A DNA stretch of 64,000 nt, taken from contig JAFEMH010000991.1 of NCBI GenBank assembly GCA_022495995.1, positions 434,001 through 498,000 of the forward strand, read 5' to 3'. The stretch's first letter is position 1; each line of letters opens with the position of its first letter. The translations under genes were made by a program, and so were the position numbers. Origin of the DNA: Adenophora triphylla var. japonica. Lineage: Eukaryota > Streptophyta > Magnoliopsida > Asterales > Campanulaceae. The notes below the pieces were generated by a model. That model was given only the letters and a program-made list of their open reading frames with translations, was not told the origin of the DNA and did no database searches. Positions 1-12,539 of the stretch are shown here, piece by piece.

Positions 1-371
1 TAAACCAAAGAGTTCGAGCATCATAGGTTGTACATATCCCTTTCCTAATATAGTCTATGTAATTAGGGATTATGATTAGGTAGATTGATTAGCAAATATG
101 ATCTTACCTTGTATAGTTGTTATTTTATGTAGTACAAATACAAAGAAAAAGGAATGAATAAACCACTGTGAATTCTTCCATCTTGCTGTGTCTTTCAGTC
201 CCTATTCTCCGTCTTTATCTTTCTTCCTTGTTTTCTTATTCTCTATTGCAGGTGATTTTCTTTAAAGTCAAATGTAACACTTGTGTTTTGTTGATGAACT
301 ATTTTATCTTTTAAAACATAGTATAAATTATGAATTAAGTACATACTTCATGCTGAAAAGGGAAATACTCT
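1..371. other. Intergenic, no gene seen
   Basis: AT-rich sequence with pyrimidine-rich patches. No coding region, RNA gene or terminal repeat could be recognised on either strand. Confidence 0.5.
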
Positions 372-700
372 CCACATCCCGGCAATCGTGAGGGTTGAGT
401 TGGGTTGGGTTGTATTGGGTTATCGAGTTGAAACGGGTCAACCTGCTGCAACTCGTTTAAGTTAACGGGTCAAACGAGTCGGGTTGGGTCGACGAATTGA
501 GACATGTCGACCCGTTTATCTTTTCAGCCAGAATGCCTTAGATTTATTAATTTGGCTATTTATAGACATGTTCATCCAGGTACGGTTCTATCGATTTCGA
601 AAATGAGGGAATCGTATTCAAACCGTGTGATTTCGGTTTTCGGTTCCCGGTTGCAAACGTTGATTTCCGATTCCGGTTCCACGGTTCTGACGGTTCCACT
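372..700. repeat. Degenerate hAT-like repeats
   Basis: Two short stretches rich in ACGGGTC/GGGTTGGG (about 390-515) and in GGTTCCGGTT-like motifs (about 575-700). Such motif clusters are typical of the subterminal regions of non-autonomous plant hAT elements. I found no clean inverted termini or 8-bp target duplication, so only the repeat character is supported. A short frame at 504-785 crosses both motif clusters and has no recognisable product. Confidence 0.35.
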
Positions 701-1010
701 TACTTTAATTTTTTTTTTGATTTTTTTAACATTCAATGTAACTGAAAATAAGTTAAATAATCAATATAATTTCAAAATTTATTAGATTTGTAACAAAATC
801 CATTTAAAAAAATAATTTTATAAAGAAATGTTTGTTTTTTTTAACAAATTCAGTTAGTTTTTTTAATTCATTTAGTTTATTAACGAAATAATAACAAAAC
901 ATTTTTTTTTAGAAATAAAACTAAAGTTATAAGAATTATACCAAAAAAAATTATGAGAATTATACCAAAAAAATAAATTTATAAGAATATTTGTTTTAAT
1001 AAATATAATA

Positions 1011-1187
1011 CTCCCTCCGTCCATGAAAGATTGTCTCATTTGCCACTTTGACTTGTCCCAAAAAGTATGTCTCATTTCTAAACTTAGGCATGATGTTAGT
1101 GCAAATCTACTAAGGTACAAGAAGGTGAAGCTCTTTCTTAATAATTGTAAAATGTACAACATGACAATATTTTAGGGACGGAGGGAG
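1011..1187. mobile_element. Stowaway-like MITE (177 bp)
   Basis: The element starts CTCCCTCCGTCC and ends GGACGGAGGGAG, a perfect terminal inverted repeat, and is flanked by TA on both sides (1009-1010 and 1188-1189). Small size, these termini and the TA target duplication match Stowaway-like (Tc1/mariner) MITEs. It has no coding capacity. The same termini recur at least six more times in this window. Confidence 0.85.
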
Positions 1188-1564
1188 TATTTATTTTCTT
1201 GAAATTAACAAAAAAACAAAAAATAACAACTGAAACTTGAAATTGTTACAGTGAGAATTTCTGCAGCGCTCTGTCGATAGACTTTCACTATTTTGTAAAA
1301 ACTCTCTCTGTAGAAAACTCTGTCTTGGCTTGGTGTCTATAATGTAAAATACTTGTAAATGTTTATTAAAATTTACATTTTTTCAAATATGTTACATGGA
1401 AGGGAAGGAATGAGCTTTAAAGAACTTCACATTGCAGCAGATCCAAATACTTAACAAATATTTTTGTCAAAATTTTAGGAAAAATTAGATTTTTTCTAAC
1501 TTATAGAAAAAACGGGTTTTAAAAACGGGAATGAGTAGTTCGAACAAAACCGCACAAACGAAGG

Positions 1565-1755
1565 CAGGGGCGGATCTAACTTTTTTTGAGGTGGGCTCCA
1601 GGCCATCTCAATTTTTTTTTTTTATACCTAAGTCACTCATTATATGTAATTTTTTTTTATATATATATATGAAATTATTTTTTACTGTTATTATTGTTTA
1701 CAATATTTTTTAAATACCAAGCTCATGCAATTTCAAATTTCTGAATTCGCGTCTT
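1565..1755 (+). mobile_element. Degenerate hAT MITE, relative of 23033-23317
   Basis: It starts CAGGGGCGGATCTAA and contains the blocks CCTAAGTCACTCA, an AT microsatellite and CACTGTTATTATTGTTTAC-like sequence in the same order as the intact copy at 23033-23317. The right terminus has decayed, so the end is approximate and no target duplication is seen. Confidence 0.6.
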
Positions 1756-1966
1756 AACGAACGAATGCCGTCATCGTCATACATGCTTTTCCTCTAGTTT
1801 CATGTGCCGATCATTTTACCAAATCTATAGAATCGTTCAACATGGGGAACCATTAACGTGTAATTTTGTTTATTCTCCGCAAATCCATTCATCAGCTTCT
1901 AAGATTTCACACTATAATTTTGTGTTTTCGGTCAACGTAGCCACTTACTGCTTTGTTACCTTTTCA

Positions 1967-2650
1967 TAGGGGGTAAGTGATTCGGTTCAAATCGCGGTTT
2001 GAGATCGAAACGAATCAAATCATGCGGTTTGATTTGTTTTTCACGTATGAATGGTTCGGTTTGATCTCAAATTTTGACAAATCACATGGTTCGGCTTGGT
2101 TTGTGATCTGACCCTCCCAGATCAAACCAAATTGAACCGAACCAAACCAAATCACGATTTTAGGCCGAACTACCTAACCAAACCGCCAGATCAAACCAAA
2201 TTACATAAAATAATCATAATCCCCATTTTTTATCTTATTTAATAGTTTCGTATATTTATTAAAATTTATTATTAGGTCAATAAAAAAATCTACATTACAT
2301 ATACTAATCCTAACCCCCAATTATATATCTTATTTAATATTAATTTCATCATTTGTTATCGTCATTGCGACACATAAATAAATAAGTTCTCTCCACGATC
2401 GAAGATTATAAAGTGTTTTTTTTCTTTCGGCCCTTTCTTCCTCTAGTCTCTCTCTTCCTCCGACTATCCTCTTAACATTCGCATCTTTCGCTTTTCTTTC
2501 AAGATCACGAAAAATATAAATAAATATGAAAATAAGTTACGGTATGAATCGTGGTTTGAACAGTAATCTAAACCACAGTCTGAACCACGATATGAACCGC
2601 GATTTGAACCACATGATTAAATCAAATCGAACAAAAAATGATTTTTCACA
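1967..2650 (+). mobile_element. hAT-like remnant with GGTTCGGTTTG motifs
   Basis: The left end TAGGGGGTAAGTGATTCGG is followed by GGTTCAAATCGCGGTTTGAG, which matches the left subterminal part of the complete hAT MITE at 57820-58538. Inverted GGTTTGATCT/AGATCAAACC and TGAACCGCG motifs recur up to about 2620. The right terminus is not recognisable and no 8-bp duplication could be paired. It is probably an older member of the same family. Confidence 0.55.
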
Positions 2651-4397
2651 AGATCAACTCAATTTTATTTTTTTCAATTAGGAAGAAAAAAATATTATGT
2701 AGTGTTGAAAGAAGCGAGGAATATTGAGGACCAACTTGTAGAATTTCGGACGCATGTGACGTCGGTGGGATACATACAAAAGATCTGAACGGTTAGCTTA
2801 CACTGACAATTTGAGCACATTCTTATCCCTTCCCCTCTCATTACATTGATACCCTTAGAAGAAATTAAGAAAATCAACTTTGAAATTCCAACTTTCAACT
2901 GTACTGTACTTGTAATTTCTCTCCATGTCGGCTTTCTCTACCCAAAAAAAATAAATAAAAAAATAAATAAATAAAAAAAATAAAATAAAAAATTGAATAA
3001 GTTCATTTTCGATAAATCACTTTCTCTCAATTTTTTATTAAATTAAAATAATTCAAAAATTCTTATTATACAGTAATATATAATACTGTATGCATATGAA
3101 TATAATATATACTGCATTTATAATATAATATGCTGAATAAACTTTTTAGACATTATGATATTTTTTTAGAACTTTTCGATCATTATCCCGAACAAAAATG
3201 GATGTTTGGCATTAGTCTTACTAATTACGCCCAAATTTGTATTCTCTCTTTTTCGTCCCATTTTTTTTTCCTTCAAAGCTGATTATTTAGTAGTTTATTT
3301 TGGGTACAATATTATTAAGTAGTTTCATTAACATATGTGCATACTATAATTACTCTCCTTCTTCTATGTTAATAATTTTCTCTCTTTTTTTTTTTTTTTA
3401 TTTATTTCCTGATATTCCTGCCAGGATGGAGTAAAAATAAAATAAGATATAGATATTTTTTTTCTCTATATTTCTCTTTTGTATTTAAAACATGATAGTT
3501 TTATTGCATATTAAAGAAAAAATATTTATATTATTTTATTACAAACTATATCATATATAGAAGTATGAAAGTAAAATTGAAGTAATAAGATAAACTTTCA
3601 ATGTTGACTATTTACATGGCACAAATGAGATATTAAGCTATACATATTTTTTTTATTGAAAAATACAATGATAAATTTGTTATCGATACATCATAAAATT
3701 ACTATTAATAACTGTTTTTAAACTTTTATTATAATAATAAATTAAATAATTATTAATTAAAATTTAGTTAAACTCGCCATTTAAAAAATAAGACTATCTT
3801 TCTGATACATATAAAATATTATCTACCGGACCAATAAAAATCAACAACTTATAAATAACTACTCAAAACCAATGCAAATTGGTAGTAAATAATTCTCGAA
3901 ATTAGTTCCTTTTTTTGTTGTTAGTTTGAATGAATTTTGAACAATAAATTAAGTTATTCTTACTTATTGTAATGAAAATTTAAAACATATTATTAATACA
4001 CCATTATAAATATTATCAATAACAATTGAGAGACGTTTTCTTTTCACATTGAGAGTTATTGCTTTCTCTACTCGTTGATAGCCTATGTTTATTTGTTTGT
4101 TGTTTTAATCTTGCAATTGCGACGAATCTCGTTCTATCACAATGAAAAGAATGTTGGGATTTTGACTCAAATTTTAATTCCAAATTTGATTGAGAAAATC
4201 ATGAGTAGAATTTTATTTCCTAATTGGACTAGAAGTGAGAAGATTATTTTCTAATACAAGTAGGAGAGGAATTTGTGATTCCTTATAAATATAAGTGGAG
4301 AACAAAACATTATTCCTAAATGTATAAGGAAAGAGTTTTTATTTTATCTATATAAAGGGTATGAGGATTATTATTTTGTATATGTCTTAGTGGTACC
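2651..4397. other. AT-rich intergenic DNA
   Basis: No gene seen. There are poly-A/AAAT tracts around 2940-3000. The stretch from about 4150 begins TGTTGGGATTTTGAC, which resembles the start of a copia-type LTR, but no matching end or target duplication could be found, so it is not annotated as an element. Confidence 0.4.
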
Positions 4398-7300
4398 TGT
4401 CGCGACCCGAACCGTAGACCTACTTGGCCACTTGTCCGGGACGCGAACTGGAGACGTCAAAATTTTAAAAACTTTTTCGAAATGTCCTTTCTAAAAATTT
4501 GATATAAAAACCTGTTTAACTTTAAAGAAAAACTTGAAAACAACTAACTTTACTTAAACATCCCACTACAAACTTGGGGCATCTCCACTTGGAGGAAAAG
4601 GGAATAAAAACATAAACTAACTTATTTACAACATTTATAAAATTTAACACTTCGAAGTTTTAAACCAAAAGTTTATATTTACACAAGCTCCACCACGGAG
4701 ATAACAAATATAACTACAACACTTTAAAATACCAAAATATTATAGCTACAAAAACTGTCTCGGTATACTACCCCTGGTTCACATTTATATAATGTAACCA
4801 TTTCCAAATCTTACCCAAATCATAACCCCAAACTGCCATCCTCCTCAACCGGTCCTATACCCTGGCTCGCCCTGTCTAAAACAGTAAAAGGGGACGGGGT
4901 GAGATAAATCTCAAAAAGTTATTATATATATGCAACAATATGATATGCAATCATTTATATGAAACCATATAACAACCCATCACCATGTATATATATATAT
5001 CACATTCTTATACGCATAAAGAAAGATATACATATAAACACATAGGTGAAATACTGTAACACTGAGAAGGATACTGAGCCAAGGTTTATTCCTCACAAGA
5101 GATCATGATCCGAGCAGCATCATCCGCTGAAGAAACGGTTTCGGAACCCATAATAGTAACAACAATAAACAGGACTATGACACAAAGTCATATCCTAAAT
5201 AGTGCGATCCGAACTACTTTCGAGCTACCCAGCTACTCCCAAAACTACGGTTTCCATGGCTGGGCAAACAGGGAACCAGAGTACGGACTATAATAGACTC
5301 GACTCGGTGCCATTATAGTCCCGTAACACTGCCCAATTCAAGCACCATCTGGACTTGAATCAAAAGCACAGTACTAAATACTTGCTTATAATCTGCGATG
5401 ATTCCAAAGTAGGGAACCATACGCCTATAACATATCACAATGATATCATCTATAACAATTATCCATAAACCATAGCACTAAGGCTTAAACAATCCTAGAA
5501 CCAAATAAACTTAGGATTCCAAAGTAAGGAACCCTAATCAAGCACATCATAAAGATGGTAAAAATCATCAAAAGTGCAACATATAATGCCTACACTTTTA
5601 TAATAACATTCAAGGATATAACACCACCATAAACCATGTATGTGAATACACGTAAGATGTAATATATAACCAATCATCCCTACATGATTAATATACAATA
5701 TTGAGTAACTTCTATACAAGCCCAAGTTCAAGTTACCAAGTGGGATTCACTATTGTGAAGTTACAATTCAAGGTTGCGAAGCATTTTCCAACCAATTTTT
5801 AAAGTACTTCTACTATTCCATTTTGACCAACTAAGATATCATTGTGAAGCTAAAGTGTTCCACTTTAATCTAAGTTAAGGAGTGTTCAAGTTGGTTCTTA
5901 TTTGGATAGGTTTCCAAACTTGTAAAGTTGAGGCAAAATTTTCAGTGCAGGGCACGACTCGTGCCTTTTTCCCCCATTCTACTCAAAACGACTTGTGACA
6001 TTTCCACGAATCGTGGCCACGAATGGCCAAAGGGAACGACTCGTGCCACGGCAGAAATCAGATACCAGATTACAGAACACCAGCAGTAACAACCAAAATG
6101 CGATTGTACTCTTTTACTCTGTTTTTCCAAGAGTCTCAACAAGTATATAAATGACCAAAATCAGTACCAAACATTACTAACTCATTTCCAAACCATTCCA
6201 ACATCAACCACACCAATTTAGAACCAAACTTTAACCCCTTTTTCCATGCAACCATTATTCTCAAATCATTAACACCCAACATACCAAATATTCAACTACT
6301 ACATAAGTTGATATACTATCATTGGACCAAGATGCCCATATTTTATCAATAACGGACACAATTCAAATTATATGAACTTGAAATTTATCGTGGATGTAAA
6401 TAACATATAAATGTATAACATATCCAAAAATCATAGAATTCCCATGGTTCAATTAATCACAATACTCTTCCCAAGTTACTGCGCTGTTTAAAACAGCTAG
6501 TCAAAAAATATATCTCACAAAAAAAATAAGTTCAAATCTGGAGCAGCTGTGAAACTAATTCTATTTCTATGTCTATATCTTATCCAAATGACTTGAAACT
6601 TGGCAGGATATCTCCTAAGACATATATGAAACACATATCAAAAATTCAACTCAAACCCATGTCTAGATTTTATACAGCACCTAAATAAAGTTAGCTCAAA
6701 ACAGACTGTTTTCCCTAGTCTAACCATATTAATATGACTAAGAATTTCACAATTCAACCAACAAGCAAGTAATAACTTACCCATTCCATTTATTCATTTT
6801 AATTCCTTTTATTTTCAAGTAAATACTTTAACTAAATTAGACATGCAAGAGCTTTTCATAAACACCCATAATTTTCCCAAGTAGATAGTTTCATTAAATT
6901 AACATGCAAGAATTTATTTCAATTATCCATAATTTCTCAAGCAAGTAATTTCACTAATTTTACAAATAGCATGTATAATTCAAGAATTAATATACACATA
7001 CATAACATGAGCATGCAAAGAAGGAATTATAATAATTTGCCTTAATTTTTATTTGAATGCATGTGAACTCTAATTAGGTAGATTTGCTCATTTTGACCTC
7101 CTCATCATTTTGGTGCAATTTATTTGAAGAATAGACAAGGCTTTGATTTATAAGAATTTTTAGAAATGAAAAAAGCTTACTAGAGCTTTCATGAAAATAT
7201 CAAAGAAGGAAGAAGAAGAAGAATGAGGTGAAGATGAAACAATAGTAAACAATTCCTATACTACCTCAAGCCTTGCCACGTGAAGAAAAGAGTTGGCCTT

Positions 7301-7660
7301 AACATTCCACTTAGGCCACGTCAAGTAGCCTAGTCAATTTCCCATGCAAAAGAGTCCCACATCCATCCCATTTTCTTTTAATATGATTTTTATTACTTCC
7401 TACGTCTCATAATAAAATACCACTTACCCAAAAATTACTACTTTACTTTTACTACTATTATTTCTAAACCGAACACTACTTTAAAATTTGGGATTTATTT
7501 AATTTATTAACATATTGAAAATATAATATAAATTATTAAAATGTTAACTAACACATAATTGCTACAATTAAAATGCAAAACAATAAATAATATAAATTGC
7601 ACTCCATATACACGTGTTCCACACGTGATTAAACTAGTACCTATATTTCGGGTCGTGACA
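4398..7660. mobile_element. Probable long solo LTR (3.26 kb)
   Basis: The block begins TGTCGCGACCCGAA and ends TTCGGGTCGTGACA, so its ends are inverted repeats with 13 of 14 matches. It is flanked by the 5-bp direct repeat GTACC (4393-4397 and 7661-7665). TG...CA ends plus a 5-bp target duplication are the signature of an LTR. No internal retroviral domain, primer-binding site or second LTR is present, so a solo LTR left by LTR-LTR recombination is the simplest reading. TGTCACGACCC termini and multi-kilobase LTRs are common in Tekay/Del-type Ty3/gypsy chromoviruses; that assignment is inference. No coding region was recognised inside. Confidence 0.75.
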
Positions 7661-7665
7661 GTACC

Positions 7666-8302
7666 AAGAGGGGCTCCCTTAGGGGAGATTGGGTTAATTA
7701 GCAATATGTACAACTATGAGAATTATTATTTAAAAATGTTGAGAAGAATGAGAATATCTCCATTCTTGTAATACTAGATTTGTGGTGAGTGGTTAGTTTT
7801 TGCGAGTTTCTTGATTAAAACTTGCGTTCTTGTACTTACATGATAATATAATTAAAGTCGTTGATCGGTACGTGAATGTAGCCCATTGATGTTTGGGTGA
7901 GATGTTTGGTAGGCGTCTTTTCGTCAACCCAAATTCTACAGTAAATCGAGTACTCAATGCAAAATATTATCCAAGATAAGATTTTTTATGTCGAATTGTG
8001 ACAATGTCCAAGTTCTAATTGTAGTAGAATTCTCATGTCTCAAAATGTAGATAGAAAGTGTCATTATTGTAGATTAAGAAATGAATATATCATTGATATT
8101 TGGGTGAGTCTCCGATATTTGTGAAGTGTCATCTTTTATTTTATTATTGTGAATGCAATTGATTTTGTTGTTTGATAAAAAAAAAAGGAAATAACTAGCT
8201 TGATAATTGTTTTCAATGTTCCTTTTCGAATCTCAAGAATAATGTCTTTATAATCAAATCATTTGGCTCAAAGTTTCTAGAAAAAATAAAAAAAAGAGTG
8301 CG
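7666..8302. other. Intergenic, no gene seen
   Basis: This is the continuation of the sequence interrupted by the solo LTR. It is AT-rich with an A-run near 8180 and shows no coding exon, RNA gene or clear repeat terminus. Confidence 0.4.
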
Positions 8303-8680
8303 TCTGGGGAGAAACGCGTTTCTTGGAGAAACGGGCTTGTTATGTCGCACGACATAAGTAATAAGGTTCACGGATATCTCTTCTGAAAGCTTCTGGATAT
8401 CCGAAGCTTTGAAAATGGATATCAGGAAGCTTTGTAAAGGATATCCGAAACCAAGTATTTTTCTGGATATCCTTTACAAAGCTTCGATATCCGAAGAGCT
8501 TTGAAATGGATATCCAGAAGCTTTGTAAAGGATATCCAGAAAAAATATTTGGTTTCTGGATATCCTTTCCAAAGCTTCTGGATATCCTTTCCAAAGCTTC
8601 TGGCTATTGGCTAGGTATGTCGCACGACAAAACAAGCCCCGTTTCTCCATGGGCGACGGAGAAACGCGTTTCTCCCCAGA
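8303..8680. mobile_element. 378-bp foldback MITE with GGATATCC array
   Basis: Left end TCTGGGGAGAAACGCGTTTC and right end GAAACGCGTTTCTCCCCAGA are inverted copies. The pairing continues inward through an ACGGGCTTGT/ACAAGCCCCGT block and ATGTCGCACGACA. The centre is an array of alternating GGATATCC and AAAGCTTC motifs in both orientations, so the whole element can fold into a long imperfect hairpin. Superfamily is uncertain because no target duplication could be paired. Overlapping short frames in this hairpin are not genes. Confidence 0.65.
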
Positions 8681-9096
8681 TTTTGTGTAAAAAAAATGGA
8701 CGTTAACCACGTAAATTTTTTGAATTCATTGTTTTCATATCTTATTTCATTTGTCCAAATAAAATGATCAATTTTTTTTTTTTAAATTAAACTGATTTTA
8801 ATTATTAAAATATTATGAATGTACAAAAGGATAAGTTACATCTTAAAAGAGTTTGACGTGTATAACTTTATTTTTATTTGGACCTGGAATGAGTAATATG
8901 AATGCTCACATACTCTATAATCTTGTGTATTTTTGTTTTTTTTTTCTTTTCAAAAATGAACATTTAAATTTAATTTTAATTAAAAATAATATATATTTAT
9001 TTTCGTATGGAGGAAGTTCCTATGTTTAGATTATAAAATCAATAATACGGAGTTGGTCTCCTTGAAAGATGTGTCTTTCCTAATGATTAGGAAATA

Positions 9097-9370
9097 CTCC
9101 CTCCGTTCCGGACCTATGTGCTCGATTTGACTTTTCACGTAAATTAAGGAGAGAGTATTATATTGAAAGTGTTGTGAGTGTGAAATAAAATAGGAGAGAG
9201 AATGAGTGGAGGGAATAGTAAATTATAATGGTGTTGTGAGTATTAAAATAATGTAGGAGAGAGAATGAGTGGAGGGAATAGTAAAGATTCCTTTCCATTT
9301 TAGGAAATGTGCACGTAGGTTTGGGACGCCCAAAATGGAAAGTGTGCACGTAGATATGGGACGGAGGGAG
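9097..9370. mobile_element. Stowaway-like MITE (274 bp)
   Basis: CTCCCTCCGTTCCG at the left end and ATGGGACGGAGGGAG at the right end form inverted termini, with TA on each side (9095-9096 and 9371-9372). Inside is an imperfect tandem copy of a segment containing AGGAGAGAGAATGAGTGGAG. It has no coding capacity. Confidence 0.85.
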
Positions 9371-9925
9371 TATGTGTTTTTAAATGCACGATAACATTTT
9401 TATAAATAAAGAGAACTTCGTGTGCAGTGACTTTCTTGTAAATAAGTGAAACTTCGCGCACGCTGGGAATCAAGACCGTGACTAAGTACATGACTAAAAA
9501 ACTTTTCGAGTGTCAACCTCAAAGATTTCTACTTATCAATATTAAAAGCTTCTGGATATAAATCAACAAACACTATCACTATCATTTAGCACTTCATAAA
9601 AAAATATTTTGGATATCAGTTTCAAAGGTTCTGGATATCAACCTCAAAGTTTCTGAATATCTAAAATCCTTTAAAATTGATATTCAGAAGATTTGTTACG
9701 CGAAGGGTCATGCACGCTGCGCGCACCAAACCTTTTAGACATCAATCCAATTGTTCTTGATATCCACAACCCTTTAAGTTTGATATTCATAAAATTTGTT
9801 GGCCATAACCCATCGCGCACGGAGTTTTACTTATTAAGAAAATATCACCACGCACAAATTTTACTTATTTACAAAAATGTAATCACGAATTTAAAAATAC
9901 GTCTTTCCTAATCACTAGGAAAGAC
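9371..9925. repeat. GGATATC/GATATTC-motif repeat, relative of 8303-8680
   Basis: TTCTGGATAT, GGATATCA and GATATTCAGAAG motifs recur at 9545-9800 in both orientations. The region is bracketed by similar AAATAAGTGAAACTT-type and TTTTACTTATTTAC-type arms around 9440 and 9860. A TCTTTCCTAATCACTAGGAAAGA palindrome lies at 9902-9924, and a related one at 9072-9092 precedes the adjacent MITE. It looks like a degraded foldback element; the ends are approximate. Confidence 0.4.
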
Positions 9926-10410
9926 CCGTCTTCCCCTAAATTTAATTTCGTGACAATACGGGGCTGTATGTTATGTTTAGAGTATGAAACCAAGGAACAA
10001 GTACATTTGAGGACTTTTGAAATAGTGCATGCCACAGTAAAGAAAATATTAATTTCTTTTTTTTTTCTTTTTAAAATTAAGTCTAATTTTAGATGTGAGT
10101 AATTTTTTTATAAGAAATAGCTAGGATTTAAACATATTGTAGTATAAATACATAATTTTTTTTTTAATGAATCATCATATTGTATTATTAGTATAAATGT
10201 AAATTAGAACGTATTGTTTGATTATAGATGATTAAGTAAATTCTCGAAAAAAATAGATGTTCATTTTGGTTGAAAAATTGTAAAAAATTAGACATTTATT
10301 TCGGGACGTAGGGAGTAATTCTACTTAGTCATCTGTTTCACGCTATTTTTTCTTATTTCTTTAGGATTTTTATTTTTTTTTAGGATTTTCATTTTAGTTA
10401 AGCCAAAATC

Positions 10411-10893
10411 TTTAAAAAAAACGCATTTTTTCTTAAGCTTAGGAAAAATGTGTTTTGTTTTTTCCGTTAATGTCAGTGCCAGTTTAACAAAGTGCCAGTA
10501 TAATAAAGTGCAAGTACATGTGTAACAAAGTGCCAGTGTAAAAAAGTGTCAGTGCCAGTTTAACAAAGTGACAGTGTAACAAAGTGCCAGTGCATGTGTA
10601 ACAAAATGCCAGTGTAAAAAAGTGTCAGTGCCAGTTTAACAAAGTGTCAGTGTTAGTGTAACAAAGTGCCAGTGTAAAAAAGTGTTAGTGCATGTATATT
10701 AAGTGCCGGTGTAAAAAGTGTCGGTGTTAGTGTAACAAAGTGCCAGTGTTAGTGTAATAAAGTAGCAGTGTAAAAAAGTGTCAGTGCATGTATATTAAGT
10801 GCCAGTGTAAAAAAGTGCTAGTGTTAGTGTTATGAAGTGCCACTGTAAAACACGTTTTTTTTTAAGCTTCGAAAAAAATGCATTTTTTGTAAG
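10411..10893. repeat. Minisatellite flanked by inverted arms
   Basis: From about 10471 to 10850 there is an imperfect tandem array of ~16-21-bp units built from AGTGCCAGTGTAACAA variants. It is bracketed by A/T-rich inverted arms: the left arm has ACGCATTTTTT...AAGCTT...ATGTGTTTT, the right arm has AACACGTTTTTT...AAGCTT...AATGCATTTTTT. An array between inverted termini suggests a non-autonomous element that amplified an internal motif. No frame through it has a recognisable product. Confidence 0.7.
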
Positions 10894-11017
10894 ACCAACT
10901 CTTTAGTTAATGTTTAAAAGGTATTACTCAAAAAAATGTTTAAAAGGTAACCTATAAATATTCAAAAAATAAAATAAAAAAATAATCATAACGATTATAA
11001 TTGCATAAAGAACAAAA

Positions 11018-12363
11018 TAAATATGAAATGTCTTGGGAGTACACTTATAAAGCAATTTACTTTTATAGAAATCATTGCTTCATTTTTAAGAATACAAGAA
11101 AGGAAAATCATGTCTTGCAAGCCATGTTCACTTAATCAATGTGCAATATTTGCCCCCAAAACACACCAAATGTGTGTGTCACATACTAGTAAGTAATGAT
11201 TTAGCCTTCTTTTTTTTTAAAAAAAAAATTAATGTTTTTTTTAATAAATTACTTAATCTATTAGAAAAGTGCCACTTCAAAGTACTAAAAATTGCGTTAG
11301 GTTAGTATCCCTGACCTTTCATGTATAGAAAGAAACATCTAATCTAATGCCGTTTGAGTTAGAGTTATTTAACAGGATTTGAACCCTTTAATCTTTCATA
11401 TAGAAATGAGTATTATTTGTAATTGTGAATCAATTACCAATTTTTAAATTTTATTTAAGTAATTGTTTTCTGTTAAAATATTTGTTGATATTTTACTAAA
11501 AATTAATATTAAAAACACTACAAGGAAAAACGGATTTAGAGACGGCAAATTCCGTAGCTAAAATGAAGATTCCGTAGCTAAATCGTGTTTAGAGACGGAT
11601 TTGTTCCGTAGCTATTCCGTGGGTGCAGGTTCGTCGCTAAATTGGGCGTCGCTGTTTTGTAGCTGTTTTAGAGACGGATGTGTCCGTCTCTAAATATGAA
11701 ATGTCTTGGGAGTACACTTATAAAGCAATTTACTTTTATAGAAATCATTGCTTCATTTTTAAGAATACAAGAAAGGAAAATCATGTCTTGCAAGCCATGT
11801 TCACTTAATCAATGTGCAATATTTGCCCCCAAAACACACCAAATGTGTGTGTCACATACTAGTAAGTAATGATTTAGCCTTCTTTTTTTTTAAAAAAAAA
11901 ATTAATGTTTTTTTTAATAAATTACTTAATCTATTAGAAAAGTGCCACTTCAAAGTACTAAAAATTGCGTTAGGTTAGTATCCCTGACCTTTCATGTATA
12001 GAAAGAAACATCTAATCTAATGCCGTTTGAGTTAGAGTTATTTAACAGGATTTGAACCCTTTAATCTTTCATATAGAAATGAGTATTATTTGTAATTGTG
12101 AATCAATTACCAATTTTTAAATTTTATTTAAGTAATTGTTTTTACGTTTAAAATATTTGTTGATATTTTACTAAAAATTAATATTAAAAACACTACAAGG
12201 AAAAATGGATTTAGAGACGGCAAATTCCGTAGCTAAAATGAAGATTCCGTAGCTAAATCGTGTTTAGAGACGGATTTGTTCCGTAGCTATTCTGTGGGTG
12301 CAGGTTCGTCGCTAAATTGGGCGTCATTGTTTGTAGGCTGTTTTAGAGACGGATGTGTCCGTC
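11018..12363 (+). repeat. Tandem duplication of 673 bp
   Basis: The sequence from about 11018 to 11690 is repeated almost identically at about 11691-12363; the repeat starts AAATATGAAATGTCTTGGGA. Each copy contains the same non-coding AT-rich segment followed by the left half of a CACTA-type MITE (starts at 11516 and 12191). The junction falls exactly inside the MITE sequence, after GTCCGTCTCTAAA. A handful of small differences, such as an indel in the TTGTTTT run, separate the copies. A 63-codon frame in copy 2 (11678-11869) is open only because of the junction and is not considered a gene. Confidence 0.85.
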
Positions 12364-12539
12364 TCTAAATTAGAGACGGATGTGTCCGTCTCTAAAATAG
12401 CTACAAAACAAGTAATTTAGCGACGAACCCGCACCAGCACGGAATAGCTACGGAACAAATCCGTCTCTAAACACGATTTAGCTACGGAGATCTTCATTTT
12501 AGCTACGAAATTTGCCGTTTCTAAAATCATTTTTCCTTG

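Noticed and set aside
504..785. 93-codon plus-strand frame
   Set aside because: It crosses hAT-like motif repeats and homopolymers, with no domain and no promoter context.
4150..7955. Copia-like LTR starting TGTTGGGATTTTGAC near 4150
   Set aside because: The start is suggestive but no matching end, target duplication or internal domain could be paired.
11678..11869. 63-codon frame in the duplicated segment
   Set aside because: It starts only because of the duplication junction; the sequence in the first copy has no upstream start and no recognisable product.
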